From NCBI GenBank assembly GCA_001563335.1, contig LRSL01000086.1, positions 18,839 through 82,838 on the forward strand: a stretch of 64,000 nt of DNA. Reading direction: 5' to 3'. The notes beneath the pieces were generated by a model. That model was not told where the DNA came from. It saw only the letters and a program-made list of their open reading frames with translations, and made no database searches. This document shows, in pieces, positions 34,367 to 43,164 of this stretch. This DNA comes from Candidatus Thorarchaeota archaeon SMTZ1-45 (GTDB lineage Archaea > Asgardarchaeota > Thorarchaeia > Thorarchaeales > Thorarchaeaceae). Position 1 is the first letter of the stretch. Every line of letters starts with the position of its first letter. Position numbers and translations under genes: made by a program.

Positions 34367-35668
34367 TTGTCAGAGAAGCATCACGAACTAATCGATCAGA
34401 AAGTTCGAAATTCAAATCACGAGGGAAATGTCCTCACTGTGCTTAATCTCTCTCTAGTGACATTCCTAGTTCTCCTTGGTCTAAGCATGGTTGCTCCAAT
34501 TCTACCAACCTATGCAGAGAGTTTTCAAGTATCATACACCCTCGTAGGTTTCGTAGTTTCATCCTTTGCTGTAACACGAATGGTTCTCGACATGCCTGCA
34601 GGACTACTCTCAAGAAGATTCGACAAGAAGAAAATAATGATTTCAGGATTGGTACTCATTTCAACTTCATCAATACTTGCTGGTTTTGCCCCCAACTATG
34701 GCACACTTGTAATCGCGCGTATGATAGAAGGCGCAGGCTCAGCGCTATACGTCACTACAGCCACAGTGTTCCTAGCTCAAATATCAGGAGAGGAGAAAAG
34801 GGGGCAGTGGATGAGTTTGTATATGGGCATGTTGCTTCTCGGAGCAATCTTTGGACCAACATTTGGAGGGGTTCTTGCAGACACTTACGATATTCGAGCC
34901 CCCTTCTTTGCTTATGCAATAATTACAGGCCTTGGTGTGTTTCCAACAATAACGCTGCCAAAACTAGCTAATTCTGGGAATGCATCTTCATCTCTTAAGA
35001 GAGGCGAGATCCTAAGAGACATGAGAGAAGTTCTATCCACACCTTCATTTCTTCTAGTGACCTTTGCAGTCTTCACAACATTCTTTCTACGTACAGGAGT
35101 ACGAACTACACTAGTACCGCTATTTGCCGCTAATAATCTGGGTCTTGATTCGGGTGCCATCGGTCTAGTACTTACGATTGGGGGGATAACGACTGCAATT
35201 ACAATCACGCCCATGGGAAGTGTTTCAGACAGAATTGGGAGAAAGATTCCTCTAGCATTATGTCTCGTTTTGACTGCAGCTATCACTCTGGTGATTCCAT
35301 TTTCTACGGATTTGCTAACATTATCAATTTCCCTAGGAATATATGGAGCCGTAATTGGTTTCTCAGGACCCAGCGCGGCTTATGTGACTGATTTATCACC
35401 ACCGGATAAACTAGAAATATCCATGGGACTCTATCGCATGATCAGTGATTTCGGATTCGTTGTTGGACCGCTTCTGCTTGGTTTCATAGCTGACTTGACA
35501 GCTACACCAGTGGGTGGGGAGCCTCATTCTGGACTCATTGGCATGTTTCCCTTCTTGATAGCCTCAATTATTCTCATAGTTGCCTTCTTTGTACTTTTAC
35601 GAGCTGATGATCCAGCAAGAGATAGAAGACAAAATGCCGTACTAAAGAGTGACTTACAACTCATTTGA
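34367..35668 (+). CDS. Major facilitator superfamily transporter (2)
   Basis: 433 aa with 12 membrane segments. The family motif A between helices 2 and 3 is GLLSRRFDKKKIMISG and its echo in the second half is GSVSDRIGRKIPLALC. FLARISG-type loops are present as FLAQISGEEKRG. It resembles the drug/sugar-efflux subgroup; the cargo is not predictable. The start is TTG 34367. It is encoded about 100 nt after the GTPase. Confidence 0.9.
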   Translation: MSEKHHELIDQKVRNSNHEGNVLTVLNLSLVTFLVLLGLSMVAPILPTYAESFQVSYTLVGFVVSSFAVTRMVLDMPAGLLSRRFDKKKIMISGLVLISTSSILAGFAPNYGTLVIARMIEGAGSALYVTTATVFLAQISGEEKRGQWMSLYMGMLLLGAIFGPTFGGVLADTYDIRAPFFAYAIITGLGVFPTITLPKLANSGNASSSLKRGEILRDMREVLSTPSFLLVTFAVFTTFFLRTGVRTTLVPLFAANNLGLDSGAIGLVLTIGGITTAITITPMGSVSDRIGRKIPLALCLVLTAAITLVIPFSTDLLTLSISLGIYGAVIGFSGPSAAYVTDLSPPDKLEISMGLYRMISDFGFVVGPLLLGFIADLTATPVGGEPHSGLIGMFPFLIASIILIVAFFVLLRADDPARDRRQNAVLKSDLQLI

Positions 35669-35755
35669 ACAGATCAATTTCTATAATTAATTGGATTTAT
35701 CTCAGTTGATAGTGATTCTACTTAGAACTATCCTCTTTTATACACGCGAGCTTTG

Positions 35756-36250
35756 ATGAGGGATATGGAGGACTTAGAAATGCATGAGGAGGAACTAAGA
35801 GAACTCATCACAGAAATTCGTGCCGCACGATCAAACCCAAAGAAGCTAAAGACTCTGCTTAACAAGTATGAGAATGAATTTGGAACTCAAGCAGAGAAAC
35901 GAGTTCTGGAGATCATCGCTGAAGATACTGAGAAGTCATGGGTGGGAATTGCTGAGGAAAGAGAGAATAATGACATTCAGGGCATCCTTGATACATTATG
36001 GGAGTCCTTTGAACGAGTGGGAGGAGAGTTCACTGTCAAGAGGACAAAAGATTCAGCACAGATTCACTGTACAAAGTGCCCAATGGCTGACACGTACCTC
36101 AAGATTGGAAAGCCTGAGTATGGATTGATTTTTCATTGCAGTACTGATCCACACATTGTAGCCGGATTCAATCCGAAGATGGAGTTTAGAATCACAAAGA
36201 GGCTCATGACTGGGGATGAGTGTTGCAATCATTATTATCGTTTGAAATGA
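35756..36250 (+). CDS. L-2-amino-thiazoline-4-carboxylate hydrolase-family protein
   Basis: 164 aa. CTKCPMADTYLKIGKPEYGLIFHCSTDPHIVAGFNP and RLMTGDECCNHYYRLK are the conserved C-terminal block of the ATC-hydrolase family (the bacterial enzyme opens a thiazoline ring during L-cysteine production; most relatives have unknown targets). The first half is a charged helical region. Cys-rich pairs (CTKC, ECC) may bind metal. ATG 35756 follows the track's TTG 35753; CTTTTATACACG lies 15-25 nt ahead, so the leader is very short. Confidence 0.78.
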   Translation: MRDMEDLEMHEEELRELITEIRAARSNPKKLKTLLNKYENEFGTQAEKRVLEIIAEDTEKSWVGIAEERENNDIQGILDTLWESFERVGGEFTVKRTKDSAQIHCTKCPMADTYLKIGKPEYGLIFHCSTDPHIVAGFNPKMEFRITKRLMTGDECCNHYYRLK

Positions 36251-36334
36251 CATCTCCAAATGTGAAAGTCTGAAGAATGCTAGCAGATGAAAATCCAAAA
36301 ACCTCATTATTGATGAATGTGAATAGTGTAGAAC

Positions 36335-36877
36335 ATGTCATTAGAAGGGTATCCTAATTGGATTCGAGGTATTGATGTATTTATTGGACTCGTTACAATC
36401 ATTGTAGGAGCCTGGATCTTATTAAGTCCAGATCTTGTTGAAGCCACTTTAGTACTCGCGATGGCTATTGGTCTTTTTCTAATCGGTGTGGTAAGATTTG
36501 GGAAAGGTATCACCATGAGTGGCTTGACAATGACAAGCCGTGCCATGAAGATATTGAGTGGTATTGGAGCAATTGTCCTCTCGATTCTTTCTTTTATATT
36601 TAGTAGTTTGACGATAGTAGCCTTGATTTCATTACTAACCTTCGCAATAATGATACTAGGAATTTCAAGGATTGTTGTTGGGTATAATGAGAAGACATTA
36701 TCGGCTTGGGTGAGATGGATGAATATTCTTGGTGGAGGAATTGTATTCTTCTTTGGATTCTTTGCAGCAATTCTTTCAGGTTTAGGATTCTTTACACTTA
36801 GGCTGCTGATATCTTGTGCGTTTATGGTCCTAGGACTTATCCGAATTGCAGCTGCATCGAAAGGGGAGTTGACGTAG
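36335..36877 (+). CDS. DUF308/HdeD-like membrane protein
   Basis: 180 aa with six membrane helices (GIDVFIGLVTIIVGAWILL, ATLVLAMAIGLFLIGVVRFG, LSGIGAIVLSILSFIFSSL, VALISLLTFAIMILGISRIVVG, MNILGGGIVFFFGFFAAILSG, LRLLISCAFMVLGLIRIAA). The repeat of [helix]-[helix]-R/G with 'L.GI.R...' is characteristic of the HdeD family, linked to acid or general stress in bacteria. Function in archaea unknown. Confidence 0.85.
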   Translation: MSLEGYPNWIRGIDVFIGLVTIIVGAWILLSPDLVEATLVLAMAIGLFLIGVVRFGKGITMSGLTMTSRAMKILSGIGAIVLSILSFIFSSLTIVALISLLTFAIMILGISRIVVGYNEKTLSAWVRWMNILGGGIVFFFGFFAAILSGLGFFTLRLLISCAFMVLGLIRIAAASKGELT

Positions 36878-36901
36878 AAAGAAAAAGAGAGAGAGGATTG
36901 T

Positions 36902-37489
36902 ATGCCAACTAAAGAAAAAGGTGCACGCATTCCACAAAGAAGTGCATATACAGTGAAGAATTTGCTTGGGGATCTCAAGAAACTCAAACTGACACCAAGC
37001 ACACTCTACACTGTCGGAACTGAAATCATCTACTTCGAGTGGACACAAGCTCGTGAAGAATTAGGGGAGCAGGATGAGATTACTATACATCTTGAGGAAC
37101 TTATGAGATTCATGCAAACAGATTATGAAAGACGGCTCTTACAGGGCGAATTAAGACGCGAAAAGGATACTCCTAACGAAGCAATTAACACTTTTCTTAA
37201 AGAAACACCTATTGAGTTTCAGTCTTATGTGCTCAAAAGACCTGGACCTTTTGTACAAGGAGTATTGCAAGCAATGCATACTCAAAGTGAGAGAGAGATA
37301 GCACGTTACAAAAGAACAGAGAACGGAATTCGTAAAGAGTTAGAAGAACATCCAAAAGATCCTGAGTTGTGGAATCATCTTCGTCTTGTGCTTTGGATTA
37401 TTGGTCAATATGATGACGCAAGTGATGCGTATAAACGAGCCAAAATATTCGGATGGGACAAGACTAAGTCAAAGATTGTTGGAATATAG
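36902..37489 (+). CDS. Uncharacterised helical protein, possible TPR at C-terminus
   Basis: 195 aa, no recognised family, no membrane segment. The C-terminal LEEHPKDPELWNHLRLVLWIIGQYDDASDAYKRAKIFGWD fits one TPR hairpin (W-L.....G.Y..A...Y..A). The middle (EEMMRFMQTDYERRLL-like, LKETPIEFQSYVLKRPGPFVQGVL) is helical. A single ORF 25 nt after the DUF308 gene; AGAGAGGATTGT may be its ribosome site. It may belong with that gene in one operon. Confidence 0.65.
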   Translation: MPTKEKGARIPQRSAYTVKNLLGDLKKLKLTPSTLYTVGTEIIYFEWTQAREELGEQDEITIHLEELMRFMQTDYERRLLQGELRREKDTPNEAINTFLKETPIEFQSYVLKRPGPFVQGVLQAMHTQSEREIARYKRTENGIRKELEEHPKDPELWNHLRLVLWIIGQYDDASDAYKRAKIFGWDKTKSKIVGI

Positions 37490-37578
37490 CATTAGCCCTC
37501 TCAAATACCTGATTGGAATCGGTGGGTTTGAATACATCTTATGTTCTTGATATATCTAAACCAGAAGGAGGTTTTTGA

Positions 37579-37995
37579 ATGACATCAAAAGAATTAATGG
37601 AAATGTTGAATCAAGCTATTGCGAGAGAGATACAAGTAAGTATACAATATATGTGGCAGCATGTCAGGATTTATGGATTTGACCATCTAGCAATTGCTGA
37701 AGAGCTGAAGAAAACTGCAATCGCAGAGATGAAACATGCTGAGAGCATTGCAGAGAGAGGTGACTATCTTGGGGGTGTTCCTACCACGACTCCGGCAATA
37801 ATAACAGTTGTAAACAAACCACAAGAAATGATCACTCTTGATATGCATGCAGAGGAGGAGGCTATTGAACTTTACAAGAAGATTATAGAGCGTGCAGATG
37901 AAGAGAAAGACTATGTGACTCGAGAACTTTTTGAGAACATACTCTCAGATGAGGAAGATCATCACAACGTGTTCAGGACTTTACTTGAGAAGTAG
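37579..37995 (+). CDS. Bacterioferritin/ferritin-like diiron protein
   Basis: 138 aa four-helix bundle. Ligand segments: NQAIAREIQVSIQYMWQH (Glu18-type), AIAEMKHAESI (ExxH), ITLDMHAEEEAIELYKKI and ILSDEEDHHNVF (ExxHH). The set matches the ferroxidase centre of bacterioferritin-like proteins. It may store iron or detoxify peroxide. AGAAGGAGG lies at ideal distance from the ATG, so it is well translated. No haem-ligating Met could be placed. One of three ferritin-fold proteins in the window. Confidence 0.88.
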   Translation: MTSKELMEMLNQAIAREIQVSIQYMWQHVRIYGFDHLAIAEELKKTAIAEMKHAESIAERGDYLGGVPTTTPAIITVVNKPQEMITLDMHAEEEAIELYKKIIERADEEKDYVTRELFENILSDEEDHHNVFRTLLEK

Positions 37996-38011
37996 AGAGC
38001 TAGAATAACAT

Positions 38012-40522
38012 TCAAAATTCAGCATATCTGTAGAAGACCCACTTGACAAGTTCAGTGGAGATTACATAGAGAATAGCAATTGCTAGAAGAATACCTATGA
38101 CAAACAAAGACAAAGGAGTGAAACTAAGAATCAAAGCAGCAGGTGAATATGGCAAGAAAAGAACAATCAGTAATACTGCAATTGATGAGCCAAAAAGACG
38201 TTTGCTTGGTCTACTCTTCCAGAAGAGTCTTCGTGTCCTGATTACAAGCATTATGAGCAATTCGGTTATAACAGACAGGACAAACCATCCTGTCTGAAAT
38301 AGAGTTTCTGTTGAGTGGAGTAATAGTAGAAAGACTGCGAATGTGAGAAGATCAAATAGTGTGCTCTGCAGACCAAAGGTGGCCATAAACTGCGTTATAA
38401 AGCGTATATTCCATCTTCGTGGTTTGTCTATTAATTCCTCATCCACATCGTCAGTTGAAATTGTAGTCGCAGGAAAGTCTGTTAGCAAGTTGATTGTGAG
38501 TATTTGTTTGGGTAGCAATGGTAAGAATGGTAGGATTAGGGAGGCAAATGCCATGCTAAACATATTACCAAAATTTGCACTTGTTGTGACAAAGATGTAT
38601 TTCATCGTATTGGCAAATGTCTTTCTGCCAGAATCAACACCTTTGATTAATACATCAAGATTCTTCTCAAGGAGAACAATCTCTGCAGCCTGTTTGGCAA
38701 CGTCAACCGCTCCTTCAACGGATATGCCGACATCAGCTGCATGGATTGCAGACGCATCATTTATGCCATCTCCCATGAATCCGACTACATATCCTGATTT
38801 CCTAAGTGAAAGAATTACACGCTCCTTTTGATTCGGTTCCACTTCTGCAAATATGTCTGTTTGACCTGCTTGCACCATTAATGCTTCGTCACTCATTTGA
38901 CGTAATTGTGTTCCTGTAATGATCTTTGGTTGTGCTATACCTATTTGGGTTGCCAGATTCGTGGCGACGAGCTTGTTATCACCGGTTATCATTTTGAACT
39001 GAATCATTCGATCCTGCAGGTTGGCAATTACTCGGTCAATTCCAGGTTTCGGAGGGTCATAAAGTACAATGAAACCCAAGAAGGTCATATCTGATTCGAA
39101 GCTTCGGTCAATCGTTTCTACCAATCCAACATTTCGATAAGCAACCCCTATGGTTCGATAGCCCTGACTGCTGAAATCCGCCAGTTTTGCTAGTATTCTG
39201 CTTTTTGCTTCTTCAACAGACATTGTCACATTTGAATTAATTTGTACTTGAGAGCACACGTCCAGTACATTTTGAACAGCACCTTTTGTAATTAGAATGT
39301 TAACTCCGTCTTCAGCAATCAAGATACTGAGTTTCTTGCGCACGAAATCAAATGGCAATTCGTCAGATTTAGAATAGTTATGAACATCAAAATTGCTGCT
39401 CTTTATTATCGCTTCGTCAATTGGATTAGTATATCCGCTCTGATAGTAGGCATTGAGATAGGCATAGAAACGGACTTGGTCGTTTGGATTCCCCTCAATG
39501 TCCACAGATGAATGAACTACAACCCGTCCTTCTGTTACTGTCCCTGTTTTGTCAGAACACAAGAGATTCATAGATCCAAAGTCCTCGATGGAATTGAGAC
39601 GTTTGACAATTACCTTTTCATTTGCCATCTGCTGTGCACCTTTTGCAAGGTTAATACTTATGACAGCAGGCAGTAGTTGTGGTGTAATACCTACAGCAAG
39701 AGCTAGAGCGAACATCAATGAATCAAATACAGGTCGATTGGAGTAGACATTGAGTGCAAAAATCGCAACTATGAAGATTAGGGTGAGCTCCATTAATAAA
39801 TATCCGAATCTCGTTATCCCCCTCTCGAATTCTGTCACTGGAGGCTTGACTCTTAGCCTTTCTGAAATCTCTCCCAATTGGGTCTGCAATCCAGTAAGGA
39901 CGACTACTGCTTTCCCGGTGCCGCTTACAACACTTGTTCCCATAAACAAAGCATTTTGTCGTAAATCTGACTCTTTCAATTCCTGAGATTGTTGTTTCTT
40001 TTCAGCAGGAAATGTTTCTCCTGTCAAAGCTGCTTCATTCACATAGAAATCCTTAGAGTCCAATATTCTGCAGTCGCCAGGAATGATGTCACCGGCATTA
40101 AGGATTACAATGTCACCTGGAACTATCTGTTCCAGAGGAACTTCGATTTCACCTTGATCTCTTAGAACTGCAACACGAATCTTAATCATTTCAAGGAGCT
40201 TTTCTACAGCATCAGTAGTCGTTTTTTCTTGCCAAAACCCAAGGCTACTACTCAAAACCAAGATGCCCGCAATTATCAGACCGTCAATATTGTCGCTCGT
40301 TGCAAAAGCTAGAATTGAAGAAAATAGAAGAATAAGGATTATTGGACTTTTGAATTGACTAGCAAGTATAGAGAGAGCGTCTGTTCTTTTTTTTGGCTTC
40401 AGCCTGTTAGGTCCATATTTGGCCAGTCTATCTTTTGCCTCTTCTGATGTGAGACCTATGGTAGTTGTACCAAGTTCTTGAATTAAGACATTCAAGTCTT
40501 CAGTCCAGAGGTCAACCCCCAT
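38012..40522 (-). CDS. mgtA: P-type ATPase, MgtA-like (type IIIB)
   Basis: 836 aa. Phosphorylation site CSDKTGTVTEG near residue 320, TGET in the actuator domain (ALTGETFPAEKK), MGDGINDASAIHAADVGISVEGAVDVAKQAAEIVLLEKNLDVL in the hinge, and VGITPQLLPAVISINLAKGAQQM... RLNSIEDFGSM, which is the Mg-transporter signature. Up to ten membrane segments. Imports magnesium in bacteria when Mg is low; members of the same subfamily also carry other cations. No riboswitch or leader was seen; it ends 17 nt from the ferritin-like gene. Confidence 0.92.
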   Translation of the reverse strand: MGVDLWTEDLNVLIQELGTTTIGLTSEEAKDRLAKYGPNRLKPKKRTDALSILASQFKSPIILILLFSSILAFATSDNIDGLIIAGILVLSSSLGFWQEKTTTDAVEKLLEMIKIRVAVLRDQGEIEVPLEQIVPGDIVILNAGDIIPGDCRILDSKDFYVNEAALTGETFPAEKKQQSQELKESDLRQNALFMGTSVVSGTGKAVVVLTGLQTQLGEISERLRVKPPVTEFERGITRFGYLLMELTLIFIVAIFALNVYSNRPVFDSLMFALALAVGITPQLLPAVISINLAKGAQQMANEKVIVKRLNSIEDFGSMNLLCSDKTGTVTEGRVVVHSSVDIEGNPNDQVRFYAYLNAYYQSGYTNPIDEAIIKSSNFDVHNYSKSDELPFDFVRKKLSILIAEDGVNILITKGAVQNVLDVCSQVQINSNVTMSVEEAKSRILAKLADFSSQGYRTIGVAYRNVGLVETIDRSFESDMTFLGFIVLYDPPKPGIDRVIANLQDRMIQFKMITGDNKLVATNLATQIGIAQPKIITGTQLRQMSDEALMVQAGQTDIFAEVEPNQKERVILSLRKSGYVVGFMGDGINDASAIHAADVGISVEGAVDVAKQAAEIVLLEKNLDVLIKGVDSGRKTFANTMKYIFVTTSANFGNMFSMAFASLILPFLPLLPKQILTINLLTDFPATTISTDDVDEELIDKPRRWNIRFITQFMATFGLQSTLFDLLTFAVFLLLLHSTETLFQTGWFVLSVITELLIMLVIRTRRLFWKSRPSKRLFGSSIAVLLIVLFLPYSPAALILSFTPLSLFVIGILLAIAILYVISTELVKWVFYRYAEF

Positions 40523-40665
40523 TCAGCTCACTCAACAATCTTAAGGCAATCTATCATTTATGCATTAGGATTGTGATAGATAAAAGTAGATTTCTTAAAG
40601 TCATAAGGAGAGAGCTGTCGTTGAGCTCATTTAGCAAGTTTTTCTTTTCAGTTGCAAGACCATAA

Positions 40666-41076
40666 CTATCCGATTCTTTTGCGCACTCGTTCAGCAGCTC
40701 TCGCACGTGTATGTTCAGCCATATATATCATTGAAAACAGAATACCTCCAATCACAAGAAAGAAGGCATCTGGTATTAGGAGGCTTTCCATTGCTAATGT
40801 TATACATATTGGGATAAAATGCAAGAATGCAAGTAGCAGGACAACATAATGATTTTCTAATCTTCCTCCAAATACGCCAATGGCAAGCAAAACTATTAGA
40901 CTGGATAAAGACACGAGAGTTAGAATGATTTGAAGATTGACCAAGATTGCTGTGAATGTAATCTGCTGTATCAAAGTGATTAACCAGTTACCATATATTC
41001 CAATGACGATTCCCTCAAATAACATCAGTTGTTCGTTCCTAGTTACATTTTGATTTGATTGGTCAGATGAGGTCAT
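40666..41076 (-). CDS. Small integral membrane protein
   Basis: 136 aa with about four hydrophobic segments (FTAILVNLQIILTLVSLSSLIVLLAIGVFG; YVVLLLAFLHFIPICITLAM; LLIPDAFFLVIGGILFSMIY) and a basic tail (EHTRARAAERVRKRIG). No family recognised. It lies upstream of the MgtA-type gene on the same strand with a 143-nt gap, so a shared function is possible but not shown. Confidence 0.6.
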   Translation of the reverse strand: MTSSDQSNQNVTRNEQLMLFEGIVIGIYGNWLITLIQQITFTAILVNLQIILTLVSLSSLIVLLAIGVFGGRLENHYVVLLLAFLHFIPICITLAMESLLIPDAFFLVIGGILFSMIYMAEHTRARAAERVRKRIG

Positions 41077-41182
41077 GACGAAGATTTCTCCAAAGAAATC
41101 GGATGGAAAATGAGATTAAATCTTATCCCTCAACCTTACCTAGATTTAGTAATGCTCTCCAAAAGAATCAGGCTGGAAGCCC

Positions 41183-41401
41183 TCATTTCCCATCATCATG
41201 TCGCCAAATCATTATTGCGAGTATGATGAGAATAACACCAGTCATCCAGTGATGATACTGAAATCCAAATAGTGCAATGTGATACTCGCTTAGGTCTGGA
41301 AGAATATGTCCAATTGGAAAACCAAACATCCACAGTTCGTCCGTAAGAAATACAATCCCTACAAGCGTCAGTAGAATTGCGAACATTTTCTTTTTCGACA
41401 T
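41183..41401 (-). CDS. Small membrane protein (72 aa)
   Basis: Two hydrophobic helices (FAILLTLVGIVFLTDELWMFG and HWMTGVILIILAIMIW) joined by a loop with PDLSEYHIALFGFQYHH, and basic ends (MSKKKM..., RHDDGK). Loop histidines and aromatic residues are notable. No family recognised. It is in one strand set with the 136-aa membrane protein and the P-type ATPase; it may be a small regulatory subunit (guess). Confidence 0.55.
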   Translation of the reverse strand: MSKKKMFAILLTLVGIVFLTDELWMFGFPIGHILPDLSEYHIALFGFQYHHWMTGVILIILAIMIWRHDDGK

Positions 41402-41810
41402 TCTGGTTTCCCAGTACTGTAAATATTTTCGACAGGAACAGATAATGTCGATTATAGGTGTTTTGATATTGCGTTTAAAGGATGTGAATAGTGATTCACA
41501 CTACGAGTAGCATTTAAAGAGATTAAGTGATTATTTAATAAAGAGCTAATAAAACTTGAAAATGACTTAAAATATCTATTATGCCTATTTTCCCCCTTAT
41601 AAGGCAAAAGATTCGTAATACTAATAAGTGGAAAATCCTGTTTTTAATGTTAGAAAGAAGGACGAAAAACACGCATACAGGTCTAATATTCATAGACCGT
41701 CGATGTTCATAGGCGTTCCATTGACGCTAATAATTAATAGTAACGGACCAAGCGCAAATGTCCTGCTTATCAATACCAAAATGCTGAATCCGCTACAATA
41801 GGTGATATAC
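41402..41810. other. AT-rich intergenic region with a dyad
   Basis: About 410 nt without a supported gene. TGTGAAT-AGTG-ATTCACA (41483-41500) is a perfect 7-bp dyad; its core TGAATAGTGATTCA is similar to, but not the same as, the TGAATCNTGATTC sites. AT-rich stretches with TATA-like words (TTATTTAATAAAG; CCTTATAAGG at about 41597) probably hold promoters of the divergent genes at 41401 and 41811. Confidence 0.4.
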
Positions 41811-42005
41811 ATGAAGGAAAAACTGAGAGAGAGGTTACCAATTATCGAGTGGCCTGATATAGAGAGAAGAATGGCAATAATATCACGAATGACGAGTGAA
41901 CCCCCAGCTAAAACACAGAAAAAAGAGAGTCCAGAGCTAGTAGAGAGGACTGATATTCCATCTCCTTTCTCAGGTGAATCTTCAGAGATTGAAAGGAAAA
42001 TCTAG
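41811..42005 (+). CDS. Small hypothetical protein ahead of lysine aminomutase
   Basis: 64 aa from ATG 41811 (the track opens at GTG 41802; GGTGAT at 41801-41806 serves as ribosome site). MKEKLRERLPIIEWPDIERRMAIISRMTSEPPAK is amphipathic and charged; the rest is Ser/Pro/Glu-rich and probably disordered. It stops 17 nt before the aminomutase gene on the same strand, so the two are probably co-transcribed. No family recognised. Confidence 0.5.
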   Translation: MKEKLRERLPIIEWPDIERRMAIISRMTSEPPAKTQKKESPELVERTDIPSPFSGESSEIERKI

Positions 42006-42022
42006 GCAAGTGTTGGGATAGT

Positions 42023-43132
42023 ATGAGCTGGGATCTACTTCTAGAAGACAGTATATCAACTGTTGAGGATTTAGCTGATTATTTGCATGTGAACGACAAA
42101 GACAAAGCTGTATTGAAGGAAATCTGTCAGGATCATCCACTAAGGATATCTAAATACTACCTATCTTTGATTGACAAAGAGGATGCTGAAGATCCCATTA
42201 AGAAACTGGCTGTACCTCTAACTCATGAGAGTTATTTGGAGGGGAGCTATGACACGAGCGGTGAAAAGGTAAATACCGTTTTACCCGGATTGCAGCATAA
42301 GTACAAAGAAACTGCTGTAATTCTATCGACAAATGAATGCGCCATGTATTGTCGACATTGTTTTCGAAAGCGATTGGTTGGATTGAATACTGATGAAGTT
42401 GTTCAAGACATTCAAATCGTAGCAGATTACATTGAGAAACATAAAGAGATTAGCAACGTTCTCATCACTGGAGGCGATCCTTTTGTATTGCCAAATGGTC
42501 GCATACAAGAGTTTCTAGAAGTTTTGACAGAAATAGAGCATCTTGATTTTATAAGATTTGGAACAAGAGTTCCTGTCACTTTCCCCCAAAGAATTCTTTC
42601 AGACGAGAATCTAATAGAGATTCTGGAATCCTATTCCAAAAAGAAGAAACATCTGTATATAGTCACTCAGTTCAATCATTCTCGAGAAATAACTAAAGAA
42701 TCAATTGAGGCCTGCAATCGTCTTCAAGATGTAGGAATACTAGTCAGTAATCAGACTGTGCTTTTGAGAGGTGTCAATGATGATTCAGAAACAATGGCAC
42801 AACTACAAAGGGGTCTTGTGCGAATTGGTGTAGTGCCATATTACGTATTTCAATGTCGACCTGTGAAACGGGTGAAAAGGCACTTCCAAGTTCCACTTTA
42901 TGAGGCTTGCAAGATAATGGAAGAAACACATGCCAAGTTAGATGGACATACTAAGAGGTTTCGTTTCATTATGTCACATCCAACTGGGAAGATTGAGATT
43001 CTAGGTATCGATGGAAACCAATTCCTCTTCAAATATCATCAAGCCAAGGATTCCAGAGATTATGGTAAGATTTTCACTAGGAAAGTTGACAAGACATCTG
43101 CTTGGTTAGACGATTTAGAAATTGACACGTGA
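42023..43132 (+). CDS. kamA: Lysine 2,3-aminomutase-family radical SAM enzyme
   Basis: 369 aa. CAMYCRHCFRKRLVG is the C-x3-C-x2-C cluster site of KamA; VLITGGDPFVLPNGRIQEFLE, IRFGTRVPVTFPQRI, QFNHSREITKESI, LLRGVNDDSETM and YYVFQCRPVKRVKRHFQVP follow the family order. The PLP lysine motif is PTGKIEILG instead of the usual GGGGK, so I accept family membership but not the exact substrate. It is shorter at the C-terminus than clostridial KamA. It could make beta-lysine for the osmolyte N-acetyl-beta-lysine or feed lysine breakdown; the beta-lysine acetyltransferase AblB is not next to it, though several GNATs are in the window. Confidence 0.88.
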   Translation: MSWDLLLEDSISTVEDLADYLHVNDKDKAVLKEICQDHPLRISKYYLSLIDKEDAEDPIKKLAVPLTHESYLEGSYDTSGEKVNTVLPGLQHKYKETAVILSTNECAMYCRHCFRKRLVGLNTDEVVQDIQIVADYIEKHKEISNVLITGGDPFVLPNGRIQEFLEVLTEIEHLDFIRFGTRVPVTFPQRILSDENLIEILESYSKKKKHLYIVTQFNHSREITKESIEACNRLQDVGILVSNQTVLLRGVNDDSETMAQLQRGLVRIGVVPYYVFQCRPVKRVKRHFQVPLYEACKIMEETHAKLDGHTKRFRFIMSHPTGKIEILGIDGNQFLFKYHQAKDSRDYGKIFTRKVDKTSAWLDDLEIDT

Positions 43133-43164
43133 TTAGCACTTTGTGTTTACTATGTTCAACCTGA

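Noticed and set aside
41483-41500. TGTGAATAGTGATTCACA as a fourth copy of the iron-gene dyad
   Set aside because: The centre and spacing differ (TGAATAGTGATTCA against TGAATCNTGATTCA), and the flanking genes are not iron related; kept only as an unassigned dyad.
42023-43132. EpmB-type (elongation factor P) aminomutase as the identity of the KamA-like protein
   Set aside because: Archaea use aIF5A with a deoxyhypusine pathway, and no EpmA is present; the family name lysine 2,3-aminomutase is safer.
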